The notes below the pieces were generated by a model. That model did not search any database. It had not been told where the DNA came from and saw nothing but the letters and a program-made list of their open reading frames with translations. DNA of 10,424 nucleotides from Streptomyces sp. NRRL S-337 (GTDB taxonomy: Bacteria > Actinomycetota > Actinomycetes > Streptomycetales > Streptomycetaceae): the NCBI RefSeq assembly GCF_000720175.1, contig NZ_JOIX01000134.1:1-10424 (forward strand). The letters run 5' to 3'. This document shows, in pieces, positions 1 through 5,545 of the stretch. A program made the translations under genes and the position numbers. The number at the start of each line of letters is the position of its first letter. Positions within the stretch are counted from its first letter, which is position 1.

Positions 1-319
1 GGGGTGGGCTGGGGCGGGGGGCGGGGCCCCCGGGGGAGCGGCTCCCAGGGGAGGCAGGCATACGCGGCAGGTGCTGTAGGTCCCAGGCCGGGATGAGGCC
101 GGGGGCAGCTGCGCGGGGAGCTGGGGTGGCGCGGAGTAATGAGCGTGGCAGGCCGAGCGCAGCTGACGTGACCGAGCTGACTCGGCTCGCGCCGGGCGGA
201 CGGACGGACTCAGTGTGCCTGGAGTGTCTGTGTCTGTGTCTGTGGGCGACGAGCTGTGGCCGGCCGACGATCAGGGACGGGAGCGGTTGAGCGGTTGCCG
301 GACGTCACCCGGGCCGAAC
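1..319. other. G-rich stretch with no convincing gene
   Basis: No reading frame here has a ribosome binding site, recognisable protein motifs or credible Streptomyces codon use. The first 60 bases are runs of G and C with a small hairpin (GGGAG-CGG-CTCCC, about 42-54). Short simple repeats follow: GGAC three times near 197-209 and TGTGTC three times near 225-242. A GAGCTGACGTG-like word near 160-180 resembles the core of the array that begins at 320 and may be a decayed outlying copy. The stretch may be the downstream flank of a gene outside the window. Confidence 0.5.
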
Positions 320-676
320 CCGGGCGGCGTGACACCTTCTGCCTGAGCTGGCGTGGCACCTCCCCCTGGTCTGCGCCTTCACTCCGAGCTGGCGTGGCAC
401 GTGCGACTCGAGCTCGCGTAGTACCTTCCGCCTGACCTGTGCCTTCGGCCCGAGCTGACGTGACACCTCCGGTCTGACGCGTGCCTCGACCCGAGCCGGC
501 GTGGCGCCTCCGCCATGACGCGCGCCTTCGACCGAGCTGACGTGGCACCTCGGGCCCGAGCCAGCTTCGAGTCTTCGGCCCGAGCCAGCGTCGCGTCTTC
601 GGCCCGAGCTGACGTGGCACCTCGGGCCCGAGCCAGCGTCGCGTCTTCGGCCCGAGCCGGCGTGGTGGGAGGGCCG
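320..676. repeat. Composite 24-bp / 41-bp tandem repeat array
   Basis: Units share the core CGAGCTGACGTGGCACCT with variation. Unit starts read by eye are 320, 344, 385, 409, 451, 492, 533, 557, 581, 605, 629 and 653, giving spacings of 24, 41, 24, 42, 41, 41, then five times 24. The 41-bp units look like a 24-bp unit plus about 17 bp. In the 24-bp part, two unit types alternate: one with GACGTGGCACCTCGGGCC (533 and 605) and one with CAGCGTCGCGTCTTCGGCC (581 and 629). Copies 533-565 and 605-637 are identical over 33 bp, and 579-609 and 627-657 over 31 bp. The right half is homogenised and the left half degenerate, suggesting recent expansion at the right end. Eight-residue periodic peptides appear in frames on both strands, but the 41-bp units break frame, so a coding role is unlikely. 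Confidence 0.85.
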
Positions 677-749
677 GGGGCGGGGACGGGGCAGGGCCGG
701 GCCGGGTTCCGAAAAGGTCGCTCTTGTGTCGCGCTTCTGTCCCTGTGAG

Positions 750-766
750 ACCCCCGAGGGGGTTTT
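750..766. terminator. Short GC hairpin followed by T-tract
   Basis: ACCCC-CGAG-GGGGT followed by TTT is a compact rho-independent-like hairpin on the + strand. It lies between the repeat array and the secreted-protein gene and could end transcription entering from the left or act in the leader. The stem is only five pairs, so confidence is low. Confidence 0.35.
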
Positions 767-800
767 CCTGGGGCTCGTGTGGAAAATGGGGAATGAACGT

Positions 801-821
801 GCGAAGCCGGTCGCGCTTCGC
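801..821. promoter_or_regulatory. Perfect 7-bp inverted repeat upstream of secreted gene
   Basis: GCGAAGC - 7 nt - GCTTCGC is a perfect inverted repeat ending 37 nt before the GTG start at 859. It could be a regulator binding site or an mRNA leader hairpin. No clear -35/-10 pair was identified around it, so the role is open. Confidence 0.4.
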
Positions 822-858
822 GGGGGATTGAATCTGAGTTTCCACCGGGGGAGATCAC

Positions 859-1170
859 GTGCGGAAGATCATGTCCATAGCGCTGGCAGCGGTGGCGTGC
901 AGCGCCTCGCTCACACTGGTCGCCTCGTCGCCGGCGGCGGCCGCTGACCACTCACCGCAGTGCGTCAAGGTACGGAGGTACCTCAACAAGGGCCAGCAGC
1001 GATACGTCCGCCTGGCGAATCTGTGCACCCAGCGCGTGTCGTGCTACAAGATCGTCATTCCTCACCACAAGGACCCGAGCGGTCGCCTTCCCAAGGGGGC
1101 GACGAAGGACGTCTGGTACGGCACGACGGCGATTCCGCGCGCGCTGTATGTGAAGAACGTTTCCTGCTGA
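859..1170 (+). CDS. Small secreted four-cysteine protein of unknown function
   Basis: This encodes 103 residues. The GTG start is set by a strong Shine-Dalgarno GGGGGAG (847-853), five bases upstream. Residues 1-29 form a typical Sec signal peptide: basic MRK, hydrophobic IALAAVACSASLTLVAS, and an A-rich cleavage region ending near SPAAAA|DHSP. The mature part is about 74 residues and basic (many K/R), with four cysteines (QC, LC, SC and a C-terminal SC) that could form two disulfides. Aromatic and beta-branched residues suggest a small beta-rich extracellular domain. The size and two-disulfide count resemble secreted Streptomyces inhibitors such as tendamistat, but the cysteine spacing (C-x20-C-x5-C) differs, so I do not assign that family. 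The gene stands alone between repeat-rich spacers. It is very likely a real exported protein; its function is unknown. Confidence 0.85.
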   Translation: MRKIMSIALAAVACSASLTLVASSPAAAADHSPQCVKVRRYLNKGQQRYVRLANLCTQRVSCYKIVIPHHKDPSGRLPKGATKDVWYGTTAIPRALYVKNVSC

Positions 1171-1360
1171 GGTTGTGAGCAGCGAGCAGTGAGCAGTGAG
1201 CTGTGGGCATTGAATTTGGGCAGTGAGCTGTGCGCATTGACTGGTGAGCGGTGGGCCGTCGGGGAATCGGCGGCCCTTCGTCCGTCCCCGCGCCCGTCAC
1301 CGCGCCCATCGCCGCGTTGAGCCCGTTCAGCCCGGTGAGCCCGTTTGAGCCCGGTGAGTA
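1171..1360. repeat. Short tandem repeats in convergent spacer
   Basis: The spacer between two convergent genes is built of short repeats. GAGCAGT-like 7-mers run from 1176 to 1200. An 18-bp block GTGAGCTGTGNGCATTGA occurs at 1196-1213 and 1223-1240. A 12-mer CGCGCCCRTCRC is doubled at about 1289-1312. TGAGCCCGTT(T)CAGCCCGG-type units lie at 1318-1335 and 1336-1354. No coding frame with codon bias is present. The repeats lie directly behind the stop of the secreted-protein gene. Confidence 0.7.
1253..1276. terminator. Candidate hairpin between convergent genes
   Basis: GGGCCG - 12 nt - CGGCCC forms a six-pair GC stem 83 bases after the secreted-protein stop. No T-tract follows. It may terminate either convergent gene, but evidence is weak. 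Confidence 0.25.
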
Positions 1361-1414
1361 GGGCTTGCGTGTCAGGCCTTGCTTGATTGCGGTGAGCTGC
1401 TTGCGGCATGGCGG

Positions 1415-2032
1415 TCAGTCGCGTTCGGCGATGCCGTCCAGGACCATGGAGAGGTACTGGCGGGCGATCTCCTCCGGGCTGTGCAGGCCGCCCGGGCGGT
1501 ACCAGCTGGCGGCGACCCAGACGGTGTCGCGCACGAAGCGGTACGTGAGCCGGATGTCGAGGTCCGCGCGGAAGACGCCGTCCGCCACGCCTCGTTCCAG
1601 AGTGCCCAGCCACGCCTTTTCGAACTTCTGCTGGGAGTCGGCGAGATAGCCGAACCGGGGCTGATCGGCCAGGTGCCTGGCTTCCTTCTGGTAGATGGCG
1701 ACGGCGGCGCGGTGCCGGTCGATCTCCCGGAAGGACTCGGTGACCAGGGCCTCGATGGTTTCCCGGGGGCCGAGTCCAGCGGCGAGTACGGCGTCGTAGC
1801 CGTCCCAGAGCTCGGTCAGGAACGTGGAGAGGATTTCGTCCAGCATCGATTCCTTGGAGTCGAAGTGGTAGTAGAGGCTGCCCGCGAGCATTCCGGCCTC
1901 GTCCGCGATTCGGCGGACGGTGGTGGCGTTGTAGCCCTGGGCGGCGAACACCTCGGCCGCGGTGTTGAGCAGTTCGCGGCGGCGCTCCGGTGACGCCGGG
2001 GCGGTCATGGTCTTCTTCTTGGCGGCTGGCAC
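1415..2032 (-). CDS. TetR/AcrR family regulator, KstR2-like C-terminal region
   Basis: About 205 residues from the GTG at 2032. The N-terminal TetR DNA-binding domain reads ERRRELLNTAAEVFAAQGYN, then TTVRRIADEAGMLAGSLYYHF with the classic recognition-helix ending YYHFDSKESML. The rest is an alpha-helical ligand-binding region; AVAIYQKEARHLAD and the SWYRPGG-type motif near the end resemble the KstR2-type C-terminal domain, whose members sense acyl-CoA-like ligands. It is divergent from the FUSC membrane protein, with an inverted repeat at 2087-2101, so it probably represses that gene and itself. The start is uncertain. The best Shine-Dalgarno (AAGGGGAG, 2053-2046) is 13 bases from this GTG but 5 bases from an out-of-frame ATG at 2040; an in-frame ATG at 2008 is the alternative start (197 residues). 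The open frame continues upstream to 2098 but would run through the putative promoter. The family call is firm; the ligand is unknown. Confidence 0.9.
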   Translation of the reverse strand: MPAAKKKTMTAPASPERRRELLNTAAEVFAAQGYNATTVRRIADEAGMLAGSLYYHFDSKESMLDEILSTFLTELWDGYDAVLAAGLGPRETIEALVTESFREIDRHRAAVAIYQKEARHLADQPRFGYLADSQQKFEKAWLGTLERGVADGVFRADLDIRLTYRFVRDTVWVAASWYRPGGLHSPEEIARQYLSMVLDGIAERD

Positions 2033-2040
2033 CCGGCCAT
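2005..2040 (-). CDS. Possible 11-residue leader ORF overlapping TetR start
   Basis: ATG at 2040 has the ideal Shine-Dalgarno AAGGGGAG five bases upstream and encodes MAGCQPPRRRP. It ends in a TGA that overlaps the ATG at 2008 of the TetR frame as ATGA. The three arginines are consecutive AGA codons, which are very rare in Streptomyces. This could be a translationally coupled leader peptide. However, the same bases read as KKK with ordinary AAG codons in the GTG-2032 frame, so the ORF may be coincidental. Confidence 0.3.
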   Translation of the reverse strand: MAGCQPPRRRP

Positions 2041-2075
2041 TGTCACTCCCCTTGCAGCTGGGCCAGAGCCGCAGG

Positions 2076-2081
2076 CGTATA
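2076..2081 (-). promoter_or_regulatory. Possible -10 of the TetR gene
   Basis: On the minus strand TATACG lies about 36 bases upstream of the ATG at 2040. A weak TTCTCA -35 lies across the operator candidate at 2087-2101. This placement would allow autoregulation. It is judged by eye only. Confidence 0.3.
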
Positions 2082-2086
2082 TTTCG

Positions 2087-2101
2087 CAAGTAAAACACTT
2101 G
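2087..2101. promoter_or_regulatory. Inverted repeat, candidate TetR operator
   Basis: CAAGT-AAAAC-ACTTG is a perfect 5-bp inverted repeat in an AT-rich island between the divergent TetR and FUSC genes. It overlaps the expected -35 zone of the FUSC promoter and lies within the minus-strand promoter. Half-sites of CAAG/CTTG type are known for KstR2-class regulators, which fits the neighbouring TetR gene. Confidence 0.5.
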
Positions 2102-2114
2102 AGAATTTTTTTGC

Positions 2115-2120
2115 TAGCCT
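2115..2120 (+). promoter_or_regulatory. Candidate -10 hexamer TAGCCT, possibly leaderless transcript
   Basis: TAGCCT ends seven bases before the ATG at 2127, so transcription could begin at the start codon, as is common in actinomycetes. A -35 spaced 17 bp away would fall within the inverted repeat at 2087-2101. GAAGG immediately before the ATG is too close to be a normal ribosome binding site, which supports a leaderless mRNA. Confidence 0.35.
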
Positions 2121-2126
2121 GAAGGT

Positions 2127-4508
2127 ATGGGAAAGCACGCCAGACCTGCCGGGATGTGGACGAGAGGGCGCCGGGACGCCGGGACGGGGAGGGTCGTGGC
2201 GCGCGCCCGGTCGCTGCCGATCAAGAGCACCGTGCGACTGCGCCGTCCTGTCGACATCTGGCACAAGCCGGCGCTGAGCGCGGTCGTGGCTCTCGGGATC
2301 CCCGACCTCACGCTGTTCGCGCTGGGCCGGATGGATCTGATCCTCTACACCTCGGCCGGGGCGATGTGTGCCCTGTACGCGCACGGGCTGCCGTACGCCG
2401 CTCGCGCCCGCACGCTGCCGTGGGTCGTGCTCGGCATGATCGCGAGCCTGGGAGTCGCCCTGGTCACGGCTTCGCTCATCACCTCGACCGCACTGCTGGT
2501 GCTCCTCGCCTCGTTGGTCGCGGCAGCTCACAAGATGTTCTGCGACGCCACGCGCATCGGGCCGCCGGGGAACATCATCCTCACGTTCATCGCGGCGTCG
2601 GCCTTCTTCGTGCCGCAGGGCCTCGGGCAGGTACCGCTCCATCTCACGCTGGCGCTCGGGACCGGCGTACTGGCGTGGCTGGTGTGTATGGCGCCCGCGA
2701 TCGTACGGCCGCACGGTCCGGAGCGGATCGCCGTCGCCCGGGCGTTGGAGGCCGCGGCGGGGCTGATCCACGCGGAAGAGATGAATGTCCGGGACGGAAT
2801 GAGCGGACGGGGCGGAAGGGTCGGAAGGGACGGGATGAGTGGAGTGAAGGGGAAGGGGGGCGCGGCCGGAGGTCTCGGCGGGGGCGCGGGCCATGCGGAC
2901 GGGGAGGAGTTGCCGGTGTACGCGGGAGCGGTACCCGCTGAACCGGCACACGCTGCACCGGTACACGCTGCATCGATGCACGCTGAGCCGGCGCAGGCGG
3001 GCGGGGGGCACGACGGAGCGGTGCACGAGGGAGCAGGAGGGGTGCATGCGGGAGCAGGAGGGGTGCGCGCGGGTGTGGCGCAGGCTCGGCATGGGGCTGC
3101 GGCTGCGGTCAATGCGGCCTGGCACACGTTGTTCCTGGTGCCGGCTCGTACCCCGGAGAAGGCTGCGAACCGTGCCGCACTCGAACGGCTGCTGGTGCGG
3201 GCGGAGCGGGCGCTGGGTGGGGAGTCGGCACTGGGCGGGACGACGGTAGGGGGCGGGACGACGGTAGGGGGAGGGACGACGGCTCAGGAAGCGACGCCGG
3301 CAGGGACGACGGCAGGGGGAGGCACTGCGACGCCGGCACGGGCGACGGCACGGGGTGGGGCGACGGCGACGGCGACGGCGACGGAATGGCTTGGGCCGGT
3401 GGCCGAGGGGCAGCGGCTCGGTCAATGGGCTCGTGCGTTGCGGAGTGGGCGGTCGATGCCGCAAGTCACGCTCTCGGCGGCGGAGGCCGAGGAATGGGCG
3501 GGGGTCGCCGCGGAGGGAACAGTCGCCGCGGAGGGAACGGTCGTTGTCGGTGACGAGGGGGCAGCCGGGCTGCGACGGCCCGCGCAGAGGCGTCCGCGGG
3601 GCGTGGATGCGGTACGTGCAGTGTTGGCGCAGCTCGCCCCGGGGTCGCCCTTGCTCCCCATAGGTGCGCGGGTCGCCGTCGGGTGTGTACTGGCGGGCTG
3701 GGCGTCGATGGGCGTCGGCGTCGGGCATCCGTATTGGGCCGTGGTCACGGCCGCCTCCATCTACCAGGCGAACACCACGCTCTCCTGGCAGCGGGCACTG
3801 CAACGCACGCTCGGCAATCTGCTCGGGCTGCTGCTGTTCACGGCGCTGCTGCCGCTGATCCACACGGGCCAGCTCGCGATGATCGTGCTGGCGCTGGCCT
3901 TCCAGCTCGGGGCGGAGGCGTGCATCACCCGCAACTACTGGCTGGGGTCGGTCTGCGTAACGCCGATGGCGCTGCTGCTGACCGAATTCGGCAACCCGCT
4001 GCCGGCGCACACGCTGATCGCGGACCGCTGGATCGACACGGTGGTGGGCGCGGCCGTGGGGGTGGCCTGCTGCATGCTGGTCCCCAATCGACGGGCCGCG
4101 GACCGGATCGAAACCGCGCTGGAAAGGGTGGCGGCGGCGGAGAGTGCCGCGCGGGAGCTGCTCGCCCGCACGGCCGAGCCGTCGTCACGGGCGGTGGAGG
4201 GGGACGACGTACGGAAGCTCGGCTGGGCGCGTGACCGGCTGGCCGGGGGTCTGGTCGAACTGCGCGAGGCGGTGGAGGTGGCGTCCGGCGAGTGGTGGCA
4301 GCGCGCCCTTCCGGAGGAACGGATCGCCCGCGCCGAGCAGCAGGGGCACCGGACGCTGGCGGGCCTCGTACGAGCGTTGTCGGAACCGGCTTCGGCTTCC
4401 GTGCCTGCGCCGGCGTCTACGGCGACGTCTGCAGCAACGTCTGCGGCGACGTGTGCGGCGGCGTCCGTGTCTGCTCACGCTTCGGGTGCCGCGTCCGCTT
4501 CGGCTTAG
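2127..4508 (+). CDS. FUSC-family membrane protein with two membrane blocks and repetitive linker
   Basis: This encodes 793 residues. Block 1 (about residues 48-188) has five to six hydrophobic helices. Block 2 (about 512-655) carries the FUSC signature, including GVGHPYWAVVTAASIYQAN and the VPNRRAADR exit motif. FUSC proteins (fusaric-acid resistance and aromatic-acid efflux type) sit in the cytoplasmic membrane, so efflux of a small aromatic or acidic compound is likely; the substrate is unknown. Between the blocks, residues 216-505 contain conserved pieces (AAWHTLFLVPARTPEKAANR and a helical ALERLLVRAERAL) separated by G/A/T/H-rich repeats. A helical region follows block 2 (residues 660-750), then an A/S/P-rich tail. 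The tail uses many GCT and TCT codons, unlike the rest, indicating repeat-driven DNA. The frame stays open beyond the TAG stop (4506-4508) up to a second TAG at 4722. Divergent TetR and downstream MarR genes suggest ligand-induced expression. An alternative start is GTG near 2196, after GGGGAGG. Confidence 0.88.
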   Translation: MGKHARPAGMWTRGRRDAGTGRVVARARSLPIKSTVRLRRPVDIWHKPALSAVVALGIPDLTLFALGRMDLILYTSAGAMCALYAHGLPYAARARTLPWVVLGMIASLGVALVTASLITSTALLVLLASLVAAAHKMFCDATRIGPPGNIILTFIAASAFFVPQGLGQVPLHLTLALGTGVLAWLVCMAPAIVRPHGPERIAVARALEAAAGLIHAEEMNVRDGMSGRGGRVGRDGMSGVKGKGGAAGGLGGGAGHADGEELPVYAGAVPAEPAHAAPVHAASMHAEPAQAGGGHDGAVHEGAGGVHAGAGGVRAGVAQARHGAAAAVNAAWHTLFLVPARTPEKAANRAALERLLVRAERALGGESALGGTTVGGGTTVGGGTTAQEATPAGTTAGGGTATPARATARGGATATATATEWLGPVAEGQRLGQWARALRSGRSMPQVTLSAAEAEEWAGVAAEGTVAAEGTVVVGDEGAAGLRRPAQRRPRGVDAVRAVLAQLAPGSPLLPIGARVAVGCVLAGWASMGVGVGHPYWAVVTAASIYQANTTLSWQRALQRTLGNLLGLLLFTALLPLIHTGQLAMIVLALAFQLGAEACITRNYWLGSVCVTPMALLLTEFGNPLPAHTLIADRWIDTVVGAAVGVACCMLVPNRRAADRIETALERVAAAESAARELLARTAEPSSRAVEGDDVRKLGWARDRLAGGLVELREAVEVASGEWWQRALPEERIARAEQQGHRTLAGLVRALSEPASASVPAPASTATSAATSAATCAAASVSAHASGAASASA
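2928..3075. repeat. In-gene 15-bp and 21-bp tandem repeats (FUSC linker)
   Basis: 15-bp units of the type CCGGTACACGCTGCA run from 2928 to 2987 (four degenerate copies), giving A/H-rich sequence. 21-bp units containing GGAGCAGGAGGG follow at 3021-3041 and 3042-3062, with a partial third copy. All are multiples of three and keep the frame open. They encode the variable cytoplasmic linker of the FUSC protein. Confidence 0.8.
3233..3539. repeat. In-gene 18-bp and 6-bp tandem repeats (FUSC linker)
   Basis: GGGCGGGACGACGGTAGG occurs at 3233-3250 and 3251-3268, with a partial third copy to 3282, encoding GGGTTV-type repeats. CGACGG occurs four times at 3361-3384 (AT dipeptides). An 18-bp GTCGCCGCGGAGGGAAC unit is doubled at 3504-3521 and 3522-3539 (VAAEGT). 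Every period is a multiple of 3. Confidence 0.85.
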
Positions 4509-4724
4509 GCTGCGGCTCGGGCGTCCGCTCCAGACTGGGCTCCGGCTCGCGCGCCCGTTCCGGATTCGGTTTCCCTATCTCCTTCCCCAAGTGCTTCGCC
4601 TTCGGCTGCCGGGGTCGGCTTGGCGTCTGGGCCCGTTCCCGCTCAGGCTCCGACTCCGGCTCAGCCTCCGACTTCGGCTCCGGCTCCGGCTCCGGCTCCC
4701 GCTCCCGCTCCCGCTCCCGCTTAG
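4383..4724. repeat. Low-complexity GCT/TCC/CCG tract covering FUSC tail and linker
   Basis: The tract is rich in imperfect hexamers; GGCTCC and GCTCCC repeats each occur about four times at 4674-4721. It encodes the A/S-rich end of FUSC up to the TAG at 4506. In the same frame it continues as an A/P-rich peptide (APAPAPAPA near its end) for 71 codons to a second TAG at 4722-4724. Heavy GCT use is atypical for Streptomyces coding DNA, so repeat expansion explains the open frame better than selection. Long frames on the minus strand (REREREPEPEP) are products of the same repeats. Confidence 0.7.
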
Positions 4725-4892
4725 CTTCGGTCGTCGCGCGCTGACCGTGGGAGCCACTCGCGGCACCGTCCGGCTCCGCCCGCTGCCGCATCGCCTGCCT
4801 CCCCCAAGCCTGTGCCCCTCCCCCGGCCCGCGCCCCGCGCCCACGGCGTGCGGCCGGTGCCGTATGAGCAGGCACAATTGAAGGCGTACGCA

Positions 4893-5420
4893 ATGGCCGA
4901 GAGGAGAGTGCGGGTGACCGAGGACATCGTCGCAGGGGTGCTGCGCCAGTGGCAGCAGGTGCACCCCGGGCTGGACACCGGCCCGATGGCGGTGATCGGA
5001 CGGCTCAACCGCTGTTCCGCGCTGCTGCAGCAGGCGGCCGATGCACCGTTGCGGCGGGCCGGGCTGACCCGTCCCGAGTTCGACATCCTCGGCACACTGC
5101 GCCGGATGGACCGCGAGCTGACGCCCGGGCGGGTGGCCCGCGAGACGTTCGCCTCCGGTGCGGCGGTGACCAAGCGGGTGCGGCAACTGGAGGAGCGGGG
5201 GCTGATCGCCCGTCGGCCCGACGACCGGGACCGCCGTGTCGCCCATCTGTCGCTGACGGACGAGGGCCGCGAGATCATCGACCGGCTGCTGCCGGAACAG
5301 TTGCGGTACGAGGCCTCGCTGCTCGACGGCATCGGTGATCAGCGACAGCAGGAACTCTCCGGGGCGCTCAGCGAGTTGCTGGTCGTACTGGAGGGGCGGC
5401 TCGGCAGTCTGATGGACTGA
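4893..5420 (+). CDS. MarR-family transcriptional regulator
   Basis: This encodes 175 residues from ATG 4893, which has GAAGG eight bases upstream. An internal GTG at 4914 (168 residues) has an even better GAGGAGA six bases upstream and is a real alternative. A helical dimerisation N-terminus (DIVAGVLRQWQQVHPGLDTG) precedes the winged helix-turn-helix at about 58-125. TPGRVARETFASGAAVTKRVRQLEERGLI is split across the recognition helix, and RRPDDRDRRVAHLSLTDEG forms the typical MarR wing. C-terminal helices complete the dimer interface. MarR proteins usually repress efflux or stress genes and release DNA on binding small phenolic ligands, which fits its place downstream of FUSC. The open frame extends upstream without a stop to 4725 and is continuous with the FUSC frame apart from two TAG codons. 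Confidence 0.92.
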   Translation: MAERRVRVTEDIVAGVLRQWQQVHPGLDTGPMAVIGRLNRCSALLQQAADAPLRRAGLTRPEFDILGTLRRMDRELTPGRVARETFASGAAVTKRVRQLEERGLIARRPDDRDRRVAHLSLTDEGREIIDRLLPEQLRYEASLLDGIGDQRQQELSGALSELLVVLEGRLGSLMD

Positions 5421-5433
5421 CGGGGCGCGAAAG

Positions 5434-5533
5434 ACACCCGAAGACGTCCGTCACCCCTCGAAGGCACCTCTAGACACCCCTAGACACCACCCCTGGACAC
5501 CACCCCTGGACACCCGAAGCCACCCGAAGACGT
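5434..5533. repeat. 13-bp tandem repeats in convergent spacer
   Basis: Between the convergent MarR and Asp-box genes, CTRGACACCACCC-type units tile 5470-5515 (lengths 10, 13, 13, then partial). A 13-bp direct repeat CACCCGAAGACGT flanks the array at 5435-5447 and 5521-5533. No terminator with a T-tract is evident; the spacer is 125 bp. Confidence 0.75.
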
Positions 5534-5545
5534 TCGACGGGCTTC

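Noticed and set aside
320..676. CRISPR array interpretation of the repeats
   Set aside because: Units are contiguous tandem copies without unique spacers of uniform length, and no cas genes are nearby.
210..951. Long minus-strand frames (211 and 190 residues) and a plus-strand frame (515-748) with 8-residue periodic repeats
   Set aside because: They arise from the 24-bp DNA repeats. There is no ribosome site, the 41-bp units break the periodicity, and several overlapping frames on both strands are equally open, as expected of GC-rich repeats.
859..1170. Tendamistat-type alpha-amylase inhibitor
   Set aside because: Size and four cysteines fit, but the cysteine spacing differs and I do not see the inhibitor's key WRY triplet.
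2043..4010. 655-residue minus-strand frame opposite the FUSC gene
   Set aside because: Composition is R/P/H/Q-rich with no domain. The plus strand has clear FUSC motifs and codon bias; this is a GC-rich shadow frame.
4417..4893. Minus-strand frame with EREREREPEPEPEP repeats
   Set aside because: This is a direct product of the GCTCCC/GGCTCC hexamers on the opposite strand, with no start context and no domain.
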